Shown here in pieces: positions 24,111 to 33,236 of a stretch of 64,000 nucleotides of DNA. The notes below the pieces were generated by a model. The model made no database searches and was not told the origin of the DNA. It saw only the letters and a program-made list of their open reading frames with translations. The stretch's first letter is position 1, and each line of letters opens with the position of its first letter. Origin of the DNA: Streptomyces sp. ISL-98. Its GTDB lineage: Bacteria; Actinomycetota; Actinomycetes; Streptomycetales; Streptomycetaceae. A program made the translations under genes and the position numbers. The stretch lies in contig NZ_JAGGPB010000021.1 of assembly GCF_018614055.1 (NCBI RefSeq), positions 1 to 64,000 on the forward strand, given 5' to 3'.

Positions 24111-24791
24111 CTACCCCTCCGCATCTCCGCATGTCGTGACGACCTCCACATCCCGGGCCAGCATCTCCCACAGGACCGCCCATTCCTTGCTCAGCCCGGC
24201 GAAGGCGGCGTCGTCGACCCCGTACGCCGACACGGTGACGGCGACCGGACCGGTGCCGACGGGCTCAGCGGTGTCGAGCGGCTGCTCGGCGCTGATGGCG
24301 ACCAGGTGGCCGTCGGTGTCGACGAGGATGTGCTGGAAGCGGCTGGTGTGCCAGATCTGGGTGCCGGTGGTCTGCAGGCTGTCCCGCACCATGGCCGCAT
24401 TGGCCGACCCGGTCAGATACACCGTCCGCCGCGACCGCACGCCCTCCCGCTCCAGCCAGAACCGCAACTGCTCCAGGAAGGTGCGCCAGCCCTCTTCCAC
24501 CCCGTCGTAACGCTCGTCGGCCGCCGCACCACCACAGACAACGCGCACGACCGTGCGTTCCGGACCGTCAGCCGAAAGCTGGATCTCCTGATCCTCCTCC
24601 AGCACGATCCGGTGCTCGTCCGGCACATGCTGGGCGTGATCGACGAAGATGTACCGGATCTCGGCCTCGATCCCGTCGTAATCCCAGCCGAACCATTTCC
24701 GGATCCGGTCCGGTTCGGTGAGCGCCTGCCAGACGGTCTCCAACGGCGCGTGGATCAGGGTCTCGACCCGGAAGGCCTTCTGCTCGGTCAT
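24111..24791 (-). CDS. SRPBCC/AHSA1-type domain protein
   Basis: 226 residues. The first 130 residues show the Bet v1-like/AHSA1 pattern (VETLIHAPLETVWQALTEPDRIRKWFGWDYDG, with EEGWRTFLEQLRFWLE at the domain end). These helix-grip folds bind hydrophobic ligands. The last about 90 residues form a second, alpha/beta segment (SRFQHILVDTDGHLVAIS) without a recognised family. Start ATG 24791 has AGGAG upstream. The stop is 14 nt from the downstream DUF5988 start, so the two are probably co-transcribed. Confidence 0.78.
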   Translation of the reverse strand: MTEQKAFRVETLIHAPLETVWQALTEPDRIRKWFGWDYDGIEAEIRYIFVDHAQHVPDEHRIVLEEDQEIQLSADGPERTVVRVVCGGAAADERYDGVEEGWRTFLEQLRFWLEREGVRSRRTVYLTGSANAAMVRDSLQTTGTQIWHTSRFQHILVDTDGHLVAISAEQPLDTAEPVGTGPVAVTVSAYGVDDAAFAGLSKEWAVLWEMLARDVEVVTTCGDAEG

Positions 24792-24928
24792 GGCTGTCGC
24801 TCCTGGTTCGTGTGCGTTCGAGCACCCGCACAGCCACCCTGCTGCCGACGCTCGCCCGTCCGCAACCGGCATCGGCCCGGCGCAGTTCGGAGAGACGACA
24901 CGCTCACCCAGGAGCCGAAAAACAAGAT

Positions 24929-24963
24929 CAGCCCCAGGCCAGAGGATCTCTGACCTGGGGCTG
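24929..24963 (-). terminator. Terminator of tRNA-Lys
   Basis: A stem of about 15 bp (CAGCCCCAGGYCAGA and its complement, one G-T pair) with a 4-5 nt loop, followed on the minus strand by ATCTTGTTTTT. Confidence 0.85.
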
Positions 24964-24968
24964 AGCGG

Positions 24969-25041
24969 TAGGCCGTGTGGGACTCGAACCCACAACCAAC
25001 GGATTAAAAGTCCGCTGCTCTGCCAATTGAGCTAACGGCCC
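24969..25041 (-). tRNA. tRNA-Lys (TTT)
   Basis: 73 nt. The anticodon loop is CTTTTAA, D stem GCTC/GAGC and T loop TTCGAGT are normal, acceptor GGGCCGT/ACGGCCT pairs fully (one G-T). No CCA encoded. TATGCT about 20 nt upstream on the minus strand could be its -10 box. Confidence 0.95.
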
Positions 25042-25128
25042 TCGGCGAATCACCCCCGAGCATAGCCGCAGCGAGCCCGGCAGCCGATCGGGTATCGGTT
25101 GCCGGGCCCGTCGAAGCGTGTACGGAGC

Positions 25129-27243
25129 CTAGAACAGGCCCTTGTAACCCTGCCAGCCGGTGGCGATCTCGGTACGACCGCCGAAGGAGCCGCGGCCGTT
25201 GCCGTCGTTGCGGAAGAGCTTCCCGGCGGTGTCGCGCGCGACGATGTCCGGCTTGCCGTCGCCGCTCAGGTCACCGATGCCGACGAGGGCGTTGTACGAG
25301 CGCCCCCAGTCCTTGAAGACCTGCACCCGCGCCTTGAACGTGCCGTTGCCCACGCCCTCGTAGCGCCACAGGCCACCCGACCTGTCGTGCGCAACCAGAT
25401 CCGCCTTGCCGTCCCCGGTGATGTCACCGACACCGGCGATCCGCCCGTACGTCTTCCAGTTGGTGCCGATCTTCACCCTGGCGTTGAACTTGCCATCGGC
25501 CGTACCGGCATGGAAGTACATGTCCCCGGTGGACGCCTGACGGGTGATCAGGTCTGCTCGGCCGTCACCATTGGCATCGCCCGGAGACGTCAGTACGTCG
25601 TACTGCCCCCAGCCCGTCCCGATCTTCGTGTACGTGCTCGTCGGCGTGTACGCGGCGCCGCACTTGCCCTTGTACCGCCGCAGGTCCCCGCCCGGCGTCC
25701 GGACCAGCAGCTCGTTGCAGCGGTCGCCGTTCGTGTCCCCGAAGGGCACGGCGACGGTGCCTGCGGGCCAGCCCGTACCGGAGTACTTCGTGCCGAAGTT
25801 GCCCTTCTCGTGGCCGAGATGGACGGTCAGGGTGCCGGACGAGTTGAGCGTGACCAGGTCGCCGAGGCTGTAGCCGCCCTGGTCGTGGAGGCCCGGGCGG
25901 CCGCTGCCCACGCTGATGGAGCCGCTGGTGCTGTACGTACCCGTGCCCTCGACGGCGGTGGCCTTCAGGGTCCAGGTGTGGCGTCCGCTGAAGGTGTAGG
26001 CGCCCGTGTCGGTCTTGCCGTCCCACTCGACTTCGACTTCGGCGCCGGGGCCGCCCGTCATGGTGCGTACGGTCCGCCCGGTCGCGTCCTTCACCGTGAA
26101 GGTCCAGTTCGCCGGCCTGCTGAGCTGCCAGGTGCTCTTCCAGGCGTGGCTCGCGGATGTGCTGGAGAGGTCGAGGATGGCGTCGTCCAGCTGCGACTCG
26201 ATCTTCGCGAGGGGCTGGCCGGGGACGCCGCTGGGCACGATGTGGATGAAGCCGGTGGGGCCGACGTACGCGATGTCACCACCGAACTTGTCGACGGACC
26301 AAGTCAGCCGCCGCTGGTCGGCGGTGTTCCCGGCCGGCAGGTCCGCGATCGGGCGCGGTGCGACGGCCGTCCCCATGTGGAAGTCGGTGAGCAGCAGCTT
26401 CGCGGCCGCCCTGTCATGCCGTACGAGATAGCCGTCGCTGACGAGTGCGGGGCCGGACGGTACGGCGATGGACTTCTTCACCGTACGGTCGTAGACGCCC
26501 GCGGCACCGGTCGGACCGCAGTTCCAGTAGAGCCAGCGGCCCACCGCCTGGAGTTCCTTGACCGTGCAGGGAGCGCCGACGGCGAGCGTCTCGACGACCT
26601 TCTTCGCTTCGAGGTCGTACGCCGATACGGAGCCGGCGGTGGCGTTCGCGGTCCACAGCCGGCTGCCCCACACCGAGGCGGCGGTGATCGAGCGGGTCAG
26701 CCGCACGTCCGTCCCGCGGTACTCGGTGACATCGTCGACGTACTGCTTGGCAGTCGACGCCGCGTTGTAGACGAAGTAGCGGCCGGTGGTGTCGACGATC
26801 CGCGCGCCCGTGACCCCTGGTTCGCTGCCGTGATAGCTGTCCGGGCCGAGCCAGATCTGGGCGTATTCCTTGCCTTCGTTGACGAAGACGACTCCGTAGT
26901 TGCCGTTTCCGGCGCTGTGGAGCGGCACACAGGAACCGGCGTCACAGGGCACCCGCTTCAGGTGCGCATCACCGCCCGCGTACATGCCGGCGAATCCCAT
27001 GGTCCGGCGGTCGCCCACCGTCGTGCCGTCAGCGGCTACCTGCCGCGACATGACGTACTGCTCGCCATTCGCGGCGCGTTCCACCGTGTTCAGCGTGCCA
27101 CCGGCGAAGTCGATGCCCCAGACGCCGTCCGTCTGTACGGGCGTCGGCGACTGCGCGGCGCTCGCGGACGGTGTCGAAATCATGCCTGCGGCGAGTGCCG
27201 CCACGGCCAGCGCAGTGGTGCGGCCGCGTGCGTACCGAGCCAA
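25129..27243 (-). CDS. Secreted FG-GAP/VCBS repeat protein
   Basis: 704 residues, exported: MARYARGRTTALAVAALAAG plus ISTPSASAAQ is a Sec signal with an A-x-A cleavage site. The middle contains a beta-rich region and a FlgD-like Ig unit (WDGKTDTGAYTFSGRHTW). The C-terminal about 220 residues hold four calcium-binding FG-GAP repeats: GDTNGDRCNELLV, GDANGDGRADLIT, GDITGDGKADLVA and GDLSGDGKPDIVA. Such proteins mediate surface binding. The start is an unusual TTG (27241-27243) supported by GGGGAGGGA; no ATG/GTG fits the signal peptide better. Confidence 0.85.
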   Translation of the reverse strand: MARYARGRTTALAVAALAAGMISTPSASAAQSPTPVQTDGVWGIDFAGGTLNTVERAANGEQYVMSRQVAADGTTVGDRRTMGFAGMYAGGDAHLKRVPCDAGSCVPLHSAGNGNYGVVFVNEGKEYAQIWLGPDSYHGSEPGVTGARIVDTTGRYFVYNAASTAKQYVDDVTEYRGTDVRLTRSITAASVWGSRLWTANATAGSVSAYDLEAKKVVETLAVGAPCTVKELQAVGRWLYWNCGPTGAAGVYDRTVKKSIAVPSGPALVSDGYLVRHDRAAAKLLLTDFHMGTAVAPRPIADLPAGNTADQRRLTWSVDKFGGDIAYVGPTGFIHIVPSGVPGQPLAKIESQLDDAILDLSSTSASHAWKSTWQLSRPANWTFTVKDATGRTVRTMTGGPGAEVEVEWDGKTDTGAYTFSGRHTWTLKATAVEGTGTYSTSGSISVGSGRPGLHDQGGYSLGDLVTLNSSGTLTVHLGHEKGNFGTKYSGTGWPAGTVAVPFGDTNGDRCNELLVRTPGGDLRRYKGKCGAAYTPTSTYTKIGTGWGQYDVLTSPGDANGDGRADLITRQASTGDMYFHAGTADGKFNARVKIGTNWKTYGRIAGVGDITGDGKADLVAHDRSGGLWRYEGVGNGTFKARVQVFKDWGRSYNALVGIGDLSGDGKPDIVARDTAGKLFRNDGNGRGSFGGRTEIATGWQGYKGLF

Positions 27244-27400
27244 AGAGGGTCCCTCCCCGGGATTCTGAAGAAGACATGGGGGAGGCAGCGGCGTCGCGCG
27301 CCGTCGGCGATGTGCATCGAACCGGGCCCCCCGGCCCTGCGCCCCCATACAAGTGCGCGGAGCGTAACAGCAGTTGCTCATGTGGGGGAAGTGAAAAGAA

Positions 27401-27433
27401 AAGCGGGCCCGCTCGTGGTGAGCGGGCCCGCTT
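27401..27433 (-). terminator. Strong terminator downstream of the DEAD-box helicase gene
   Basis: AAGCGGGCCCGCTC / GAGCGGGCCCGCTT, 14-bp perfect stem with a 5-nt loop, followed on the minus strand by TTCTTTTC. It also lies in the upstream region of the FG-GAP gene and insulates it. Confidence 0.9.
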
Positions 27434-27470
27434 TTGCAGGTCAGCGGCCTAGGCCGCCGGGTTGATCAAC

Positions 27471-29438
27471 TCAGCCGTTGCGCTTCCAGCGCGGCTTGTC
27501 GTCGCGGCGGCCGAACGAGCCGGTGCCGGTACCGGTGCTGCCGCTGCTGCGGTGGTCGTCGCGACGGCCCTGCGGGCGGTCGTGGCCACCGGCGCGGAAG
27601 CCGCCACCGGCCGGACGGTCGTCACGACGGTCGCGGTTGAACGGACGGTCGGCGTGGCCACCGGCGCGGAAGCCGCCACCGGTCGCCGGGCGGTCGTCAC
27701 GGCGCTGGAAGCCACCACGGTCGCCACCGCGGTCACCGCCGCGGTTGAAGCCGCCACGGTCACCACCGCGGTCGCCGCCGCGGAAGCCACCACGGTCACC
27801 GCCACGGTCGTCACGGCGCTGGAAGTTGCCGCGATCGTCGCGACGCTCCACCGGCTGGGCCGCCACAGCGGCCGCAGCGGCAGCGGCGGCGAGCTCGGCC
27901 TCGGTGGCCGCGGCCACCTCGGCGACAGCCGCCTCCGGGTCCTCGCCGCGCTCACGCGCCGCGCGGGCGACCAGGCGGTCGGCCTCCTCGCGGAGCTCGG
28001 TCGCACGGCGCTGGATGCGCTCCAGCTCGATGGTGAGCTCCTTGGCCTCGCGCTCCGCCTGCTTGGCGGCGTTGTTCGCGGAGTCGGCCTGGACCTCGGT
28101 CAGCGAACGGGCACCGGTGATCTCGGCGACCTCCGGCTCGAACGCGCCCGCCCCACCGACGATGTGGCGCGAGGCGTCGACGCCCGCGTCCTCCATCAGG
28201 CGGAAGATCTGGCGGCGCTGGTGCGGCAGCGACAGGGAGACGACGACGCCGGACTTGCCTGCGCGAGCCGTACGGCCCGAGCGGTGCAGGTAGTCCTTGT
28301 GGTCACCGGCCGGGTCCACGTTCAGCACCAGGTCGATGCCGTCGACGTGGATACCGCGAGCGGCAACGTCGGTGGCGACGAGGGCGTTGACGTAGCCCTT
28401 CTTGAAGTCTTCGAGGACGCGCGTACGGGCGCCCTGCGTCATGCCGCCGTGCAGTGCGTCGGCCTTGACGCCCGAGTCCTGCAGCTGCTCGGCGATACGG
28501 TCCGCGCCCAGCTGGGTGCGGACGAAGATGATCGTGCGGCCCTTGCGGGCGGCGATCGCGGCCGTGACCGGCGCCTTGTCCTTCGGCTTCACGACGAGGA
28601 CGTGGTGGGTCATGGTCGAGACGTTGCCCTGGGCGCTGTCGACCTCGTGGGTGACCGGGTTGGTCAGGTAGCGCTTGACCAGCGTGCTGATCTCGTTCTC
28701 CATAGTGGCGGAGAAGAGCATCCGCTGGCCGCCGCCGGGGATCTGGTCGAGCAGCTCGGTGACCTCGGGCAGGAAGCCCAGGTCGGACATCTGGTCGGCC
28801 TCGTCGAGGACAGCGACCTGGACGTTCGCGAGCGAGCAGGCGCCGCGGTTGATGATGTCGCGCAGACGGCCCGGGGTGGCGACGAGGACGTCGACGCCGC
28901 GCTCCAGGGCGTAGATCTGGTTGCTCATGGACGTACCGCCGCAGACGACCTTCATCTTCAGGCCGAGTACGTCGCCGTACGGCTGAAGCGCGTCCGCGAC
29001 CTGCATCGCGAGCTCACGGGTCGGGGTGAGGATGATCGCGCGGGGCTTCTTCTTCTCGGTGTGCCCGCCGGCCAGCGTGGCCAGGGTCGGCAGACCGAAG
29101 GAGAGGGTCTTGCCGGAGCCGGTACGGCCACGGCCGAGGATGTCCTTGCCGGCCAGGGCGTCCGGGATGGTCGCGGCCTGGATCGGGAAGGGGGCGGTGA
29201 CGCCGTTCTGCGCGAGCTTGCGGACGACGCCCTCGGGCAGGCCGAGGGAGGCGAACGTCACAGTGGGCTCGGAGTCGGAGTCGGAGTCCGCGTCGACGTC
29301 GGAGTCGGCGATCCCGGTCTCGACGATCTCGACGGCCTCTACGGCGTCGGCGATCTCGGCGATTTCGGTGATCTCTACGGCCTCGATGACCGTCTCGTTC
29401 TCGGGCATGGCGGTGCGGTCAGTGCTGGAAATGGACAT
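27471..29438 (-). CDS. DEAD-box ATP-dependent RNA helicase
   Basis: 655 residues. An acidic Glu/Asp-rich N-terminus (about 1-60) precedes the helicase core with Q motif (FPIQAATIPD), TGSGKT, PTRELA, DEAD (VLDEADQM), SAT, and C-terminal HRSGRTAR. A coiled coil follows (about 430-490). The C-terminal 150 residues are Arg/Gly-rich with RGGDRGGF- and RRDDR-type repeats for RNA binding. It resembles CsdA/RhlE-type helicases used in ribosome assembly and cold adaptation. ATG 29438 is chosen to exclude a non-conserved extension; its ribosome site is weak. Confidence 0.93.
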   Translation of the reverse strand: MSISSTDRTAMPENETVIEAVEITEIAEIADAVEAVEIVETGIADSDVDADSDSDSEPTVTFASLGLPEGVVRKLAQNGVTAPFPIQAATIPDALAGKDILGRGRTGSGKTLSFGLPTLATLAGGHTEKKKPRAIILTPTRELAMQVADALQPYGDVLGLKMKVVCGGTSMSNQIYALERGVDVLVATPGRLRDIINRGACSLANVQVAVLDEADQMSDLGFLPEVTELLDQIPGGGQRMLFSATMENEISTLVKRYLTNPVTHEVDSAQGNVSTMTHHVLVVKPKDKAPVTAAIAARKGRTIIFVRTQLGADRIAEQLQDSGVKADALHGGMTQGARTRVLEDFKKGYVNALVATDVAARGIHVDGIDLVLNVDPAGDHKDYLHRSGRTARAGKSGVVVSLSLPHQRRQIFRLMEDAGVDASRHIVGGAGAFEPEVAEITGARSLTEVQADSANNAAKQAEREAKELTIELERIQRRATELREEADRLVARAARERGEDPEAAVAEVAAATEAELAAAAAAAAVAAQPVERRDDRGNFQRRDDRGGDRGGFRGGDRGGDRGGFNRGGDRGGDRGGFQRRDDRPATGGGFRAGGHADRPFNRDRRDDRPAGGGFRAGGHDRPQGRRDDHRSSGSTGTGTGSFGRRDDKPRWKRNG

Positions 29439-29664
29439 ACGAAATGCGAAACCTCTCGGAGTCTCGGCACGCGCCCAAACTCCGTGAAATCGCAAATCAA
29501 TCGCAAATCGACCGCCTCAGTGCGGTCAGTCACGGTAAGGGAGAGTACGCGCCACGGGGCGCTCCAGGTCCTCGTTCTTTACGAGAACTCAACGGCGCCG
29601 GGCAATGGGATCAAACGATCTATAACCATACGCACTCTCCCCCGCATTAGGCAAACCGGATCCC

Positions 29665-30285
29665 CTACACCGGCCCCACCTGCGGTGATGCCTCCGGCTC
29701 GCGCCGCATCTCCCCCCGTTCACCCATCGCCGCAGTCTGCGTGTCCGCCGCCGGCGAGGCCGAAGGAGGCGGCGGGGTCGGCTCCGGCTCGGACGGCGTC
29801 GTGGGCGGCGGCTCGGGCGTCACCGGCGGCTCGGGCTCCTCGGGCGGGCGGGTCGCCGACGGCGTGTCCTGGGGCGCCGACGGCACACCGGGACGCGGCT
29901 TGGGCCGCGCGCCGCCCTTCCCGGGCGGCTTGCCGCTCTTCGAGGGGGCGGCCGATGCCCCGGGCGACGAGCCGGGGCTCGCGGACGCGTCTCCGGCGTC
30001 CTTGCGGTCCTTGCCGCCGTCCTTGCCCTTCTTGCCGTCCTTGCCGCCGCGGCCCCCCGCCGCGCGTTCGCCCGTACGGCCGTGTCCCGTCCCGTTCGCC
30101 GCCGTACCGCCTTCCGCCGCCTCGGCCACCGCCCCCTGCCGGGCCGTCGAACGGGACGGCGCCGGCTTGCCCCCCTCGTCGCTCACGCTCATGCAGCCCG
30201 CCGACGCCGCCACCGCGAGTGCGGCAGCGGCCAGTCGGACAGGGGCCAATCGGACAGGCTGGGGCAACTGGCGCACGGACGGCAC
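29665..30285 (-). CDS. Putative lipoprotein with Pro/Lys-rich tail
   Basis: 206 residues. An N-terminal signal with lipobox AGC (ALAVAASAGCM, Cys about residue 31) is followed by low-complexity sequence: Gly/Lys-rich (GGKDGKKGKDGGKDRK) then Pro/Glu-rich (EEPEPPVTPEPPPTTPSEPEP). No folded domain is apparent. It may act as a surface spacer or wall-associated polymer. GTG start. It lies between the helicase and the crcB pair but is separated from both by about 100-170 bp. Confidence 0.65.
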   Translation of the reverse strand: MPSVRQLPQPVRLAPVRLAAAALAVAASAGCMSVSDEGGKPAPSRSTARQGAVAEAAEGGTAANGTGHGRTGERAAGGRGGKDGKKGKDGGKDRKDAGDASASPGSSPGASAAPSKSGKPPGKGGARPKPRPGVPSAPQDTPSATRPPEEPEPPVTPEPPPTTPSEPEPTPPPPSASPAADTQTAAMGERGEMRREPEASPQVGPV

Positions 30286-30381
30286 CTCCGGGGCACGGCG
30301 AGCGGGATTTCACTGCCCAACTCCCTTTTCGCCGCAAGGGACACGCGTTGCCCCCAAGGCGACGCACGCCACGCGGCCCGG

Positions 30382-30744
30382 CTACTGCACCAGCCCCTCC
30401 GCAAGATCCATCCCCAGAAAGACCGCACCGAGCCCCACCAGCAACGACGCCAGCGCATTCGCCACCGCGAGGAACGTCCAGCCGCGCTCGGCCAGTCGCA
30501 GCGTCTCGTAGGAGAACGTCGAGTACGTCGAAAGGGCCCCGCACAGCCCGGTCCCGAGCAGCGCGTACGTCCCCGAGGACACCAGAGCCCCCGTCAGCAC
30601 CCCCAGCACCAGGCTTGCGACGGCATTGACCACAAATGTCCCCCACGGGAACACCGAATCATGCCGCACCTGCACCGCACGGTCCGTCAGATACCGCAGC
30701 GGCGCCCCGACCGCGGCTCCCACCGCCACCAGCAACCAGGTCAC
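30382..30744 (-). CDS. crcB: Fluoride channel CrcB/FluC, first subunit
   Basis: 120 residues with four transmembrane helices. Family motifs: GTFVVNAVASLVLG (channel Asn) and GALSTYSTFSYET (Phe box and Na site). Fluc proteins are dual-topology dimers that expel fluoride; many Gram-positives use two different subunits, which fits the second crcB directly upstream. The GTG start at 30744 overlaps the stop of a 13-codon duplicated leader frame (GTGA). Co-transcribed with the upstream crcB and zincin genes. Confidence 0.92.
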   Translation of the reverse strand: MTWLLVAVGAAVGAPLRYLTDRAVQVRHDSVFPWGTFVVNAVASLVLGVLTGALVSSGTYALLGTGLCGALSTYSTFSYETLRLAERGWTFLAVANALASLLVGLGAVFLGMDLAEGLVQ

Positions 30745-30782
30745 CGTGCCGTCGCCCCCACGGCCACCAGCACCCACGTCAC
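30741..30782 (-). CDS. 13-codon coupling peptide from a duplicated crcB start
   Basis: A short frame reading [13 protein letters not shown] and stopping with TGA. Its GTG overlaps the stop of the upstream crcB (GTGA) and its TGA overlaps the GTG of the downstream crcB (GTGA). Its first eight codons resemble those of the true downstream gene ([10 protein letters not shown]), so it is a partial tandem duplication. It could couple translation of the two subunits. Whether it is translated is unknown. Confidence 0.45.
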   Translation of the reverse strand: MTWVLVAVGATAR

Positions 30783-31252
30783 CGCGCCGCCGCCCCCGCC
30801 CGCGCCACGACCGCCCGCGTCACCACCGCCGCCGCCCACACCGCGCCCATCGCCCCCGCGAACGTCCCCGCCGCGTAAGCCATCGCGGTGACCGCCTCCC
30901 GCTCCTCCAGCAGCCGCGCCACATCGGCGGCGTACGTCGAGAAGGTCGTGAAGCCGCCCAGCACGCCGACCCCGAGGAACGGCCGGACCAGCGGATGCCC
31001 CCGGCCGTGCTCGCTCAGCAGCACCATGAGTACGCCGATCAGCGCACAGCCCACGACATTGACGCCGAACGTGGTCCACACGCTCCCCGGCCACAGCACC
31101 GAAGCCCCGTACCTGGCCAGGCCTCCCAGCGCGCCGCCCGCCGAGACCACCCCGAGCACGTGCCACTTGGCGTGCCCGGCGGTCTCGGCCCGGTCGGCCG
31201 GTACATGCAGGTCGACGTCGGGATCAATCGGCTCGGGCACCCTCGCGCTCAT
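30779..31252 (-). CDS. crcB: Fluoride channel CrcB/FluC, second subunit
   Basis: 157 residues. A polar N-terminal extension of about 35 residues ([18 protein letters not shown]) precedes four transmembrane helices with [16 protein letters not shown] and [10 protein letters not shown], the Fluc signature. Longer than its partner because of that extension. ATG overlaps the stop of the upstream zincin gene (ATGA), so the two are translationally coupled. Confidence 0.92.
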   Translation of the reverse strand: MSARVPEPIDPDVDLHVPADRAETAGHAKWHVLGVVSAGGALGGLARYGASVLWPGSVWTTFGVNVVGCALIGVLMVLLSEHGRGHPLVRPFLGVGVLGGFTTFSTYAADVARLLEEREAVTAMAYAAGTFAGAMGAVWAAAVVTRAVVARAGAAAR

Positions 31253-31599
31253 CCGTAACCCAGCGCGTGCAGCCGCTCGTCGTCGATGCCGAAGTGGTGC
31301 GCGACCTCGTGGACGACGGTGATCTCGGTCTCCACGACGACGTCCTCCCTGGACTCGCAGATCCGCAGCGTCGGCCACCGGTAGATGGTGATCCGGTCCG
31401 GCAGCACGCCCGCGTACCACTCACCGCGGTCGGTCAGCGGTGTCCCCTCGTAGAGCCCGAGCAGCTCGGGATCGTCCGCCGGAGGCTCGTCCTCCACAAA
31501 GACCGCGACGTTGTCCATCAGTCGCGTCAGTTCCGGCGGGATCCTGTCCAGCGCTTCCGAGACAAGTTCCTCGAACTCCTCACGCGTCATCTCCAGCAC
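31249..31599 (-). CDS. Zincin-like metallopeptidase family protein (PF06262 type)
   Basis: 116 residues. The active-site-like [14 protein letters not shown] (HExxH plus downstream D) sits at the C-terminus; the N-terminal half has [26 protein letters not shown], typical of this small actinobacterial family. Substrate unknown. The GTG at 31599 (giving MLEMTREEF) is preferred because GACAAT lies 6 nt upstream, consistent with a leaderless mRNA; ATG 31590 is an alternative. First gene of a three-gene operon with the crcB pair. Confidence 0.82.
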   Translation of the reverse strand: MLEMTREEFEELVSEALDRIPPELTRLMDNVAVFVEDEPPADDPELLGLYEGTPLTDRGEWYAGVLPDRITIYRWPTLRICESREDVVVETEITVVHEVAHHFGIDDERLHALGYG

Positions 31600-31690
31600 C
31601 CGGCCATTGTCACCGAATTCCGGCCGCGCGGCGGGCCGCCTGTCCCGGCAGGCAGGCATGGGCACCCGCCCTCATGGGCATACGGGCCCA

Positions 31691-33214
31691 ATGGCCCGCG
31701 ACCGCATCCGTGCCACTGTCACCCGGCTCCAGCGTCACTACCGCTCCCAACGCACCGCCCCCACCAGCACCCTCGTCCACACCCCGCACCCGTACACCCG
31801 GGCACTCGGCCTCACCGCCGTGGTCCTCCTCGGCGCCTGGCTCGGCCTGCTGATCGTCGGCAGCGTCCGTACGCCGGTCGGCCCGATGGACACGAGCATG
31901 ACGCTGCGCCCGTCCCTGTCCGGCGGCACAAAGATCAACGTCTCCCCGCTCGGCGCGCTCGAACTCGACACCCACGTCGCCCCCATCCGCCTCGACGTGG
32001 ACGTCGACCAGCTCGACCCGGCCCGCTCCCAGGCCCTCGTCGAGCACCCCGAGCGCCTCTCCGGCCTCCAGAGCGAGGTCACGAGTGACGTCACCGACGG
32101 CACGACCGGCCTGGCCCTGCGCTCCTGCGTCGCCGTCGTCTCCGGCGCGACCGCCCTCGGCCTCGCGGTCTACCGCCGCCCGCGCCGCGCCCTGGCGGCG
32201 GGCGGCCTGGCGCTGGCCCTGCTGGCCGCGTCGGGCATCAGCGCGTACGCCACCTGGAACCCCAAGTCGGTCCTGGAGCCGAAGTTCTCCGGCCTGCTCT
32301 CCTCGGCGCCCTCGGTGGTCGGCAACGCACGCTCGATCGTCACCGAATTCGACGTCTACCAAAAGGAGTTGGCGCGGCTGGTCACCAACGTCACGAAGCT
32401 GTACGACGCCACGTCGACGCTCCCCACCTACCGCCCGGACCCGGCCACGATGCGCGTCCTGCACGTCTCCGACATCCACCTCAACCCGGCGTCGTGGCAC
32501 ATCATCGGCTCGCTCGTTGAGCAGTACGACATCGACGTGATCATCGATTCCGGCGACACGATGGACCACGGCGGCGCCGCCGAGAACGGCTTCCTCGACC
32601 CGATCCCCGACCTCGGCAGCCCGTACATCTGGGTCCGCGGCAACCACGACTCGGCCGCCACGCAGCGCTACCTCGAAGAACTCGACGGCGTACACGTCCT
32701 CGACGACGGCAGGGCGGTGACGGTCGCGGGCCTGCGGGTGGCCGGCATGGGCGATCCGCAGTTCACCCCGGACCGCTCGGTCGCCGCCCAGGGCGACCCG
32801 GCCGAACGCATGGCGGGCATCCGCCTCGCCTCCGCCCTGCGCGACCAGAAGCGCGCCGGCACGCCGGTCGACATCGCGGTCGCGCACAACCCGGTGGCGG
32901 CCCACGAGACGGACGGCGAGGTGCCGCTCGTACTGGCGGGGCACATCCACAACCGCAGGAACGAGATCCTCCCCCGGGGCACCCGCCTCAAGATCGAGGG
33001 TTCGACGGGCGGCGGAGGCCTGCGCGCGCTGGAGAGCGACGAGCCGGAGAAGGTACGTACGTCCGTGCTCTATCTGGACCGCAGGACCAAGCGGCTCCAG
33101 GCCTGGGACGAGATCACACTCGGCGGCCTGGGCCTGACGACTGCGGAGGTCAGCCGCCACCTGCCGGAGGAGAACCAACCCGGAGCGACCCCTTCGCCTA
33201 TTCGGTTTGGCTGA
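31691..33214 (+). CDS. Membrane-anchored metallophosphoesterase
   Basis: 507 residues. Transmembrane helices lie at about 40-62 and in the middle (about 140-185); between them is an extracytoplasmic segment. The calcineurin-like phosphoesterase domain (about 255-490) carries DIHLNP, DSGDTMDHGG, GNHDS, AHNP and GHIHN, giving the full set of metal ligands. The substrate may be a phospholipid or nucleotide; not deducible. ATG 31691 starts the conserved part; ATG 31658 is possible. The tRNA-cluster promoter overlaps its last codons. Confidence 0.87.
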   Translation: MARDRIRATVTRLQRHYRSQRTAPTSTLVHTPHPYTRALGLTAVVLLGAWLGLLIVGSVRTPVGPMDTSMTLRPSLSGGTKINVSPLGALELDTHVAPIRLDVDVDQLDPARSQALVEHPERLSGLQSEVTSDVTDGTTGLALRSCVAVVSGATALGLAVYRRPRRALAAGGLALALLAASGISAYATWNPKSVLEPKFSGLLSSAPSVVGNARSIVTEFDVYQKELARLVTNVTKLYDATSTLPTYRPDPATMRVLHVSDIHLNPASWHIIGSLVEQYDIDVIIDSGDTMDHGGAAENGFLDPIPDLGSPYIWVRGNHDSAATQRYLEELDGVHVLDDGRAVTVAGLRVAGMGDPQFTPDRSVAAQGDPAERMAGIRLASALRDQKRAGTPVDIAVAHNPVAAHETDGEVPLVLAGHIHNRRNEILPRGTRLKIEGSTGGGGLRALESDEPEKVRTSVLYLDRRTKRLQAWDEITLGGLGLTTAEVSRHLPEENQPGATPSPIRFG

Positions 33215-33236
33215 CACCGAAACGCCGTAGTACAGT
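33207..33236 (+). promoter_or_regulatory. Promoter of the tRNA Glu-Asp-Phe cluster
   Basis: TTGGCT (33207-33212), 18-nt spacer, TACAGT (33231-33236). The same TACAGT -10 box stands before the second tRNA-Asp (about 40400). The promoter overlaps the end of the metallophosphoesterase gene. Confidence 0.65.

Noticed and set aside
29574..29593. rRNA boxA-like leader GTTCTTTACGAGAACTCAAC upstream of the helicase
   Set aside because: Resembles the rrn leader motif but lies on the plus strand with no rRNA gene following; more likely a small hairpin in the helicase leader or chance.
27462..30629. 1055-codon plus-strand frame opposite the DEAD-box helicase
   Set aside because: Repetitive Val/Ala/Thr sequence produced by the RGG repeats on the other strand; the helicase frame is clearly real.
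30779..31600. Fluoride riboswitch for the crcB operon
   Set aside because: The spacer before the zincin gene is only about 90 bp, the first gene appears leaderless, and no crcB-motif sequence blocks were seen.
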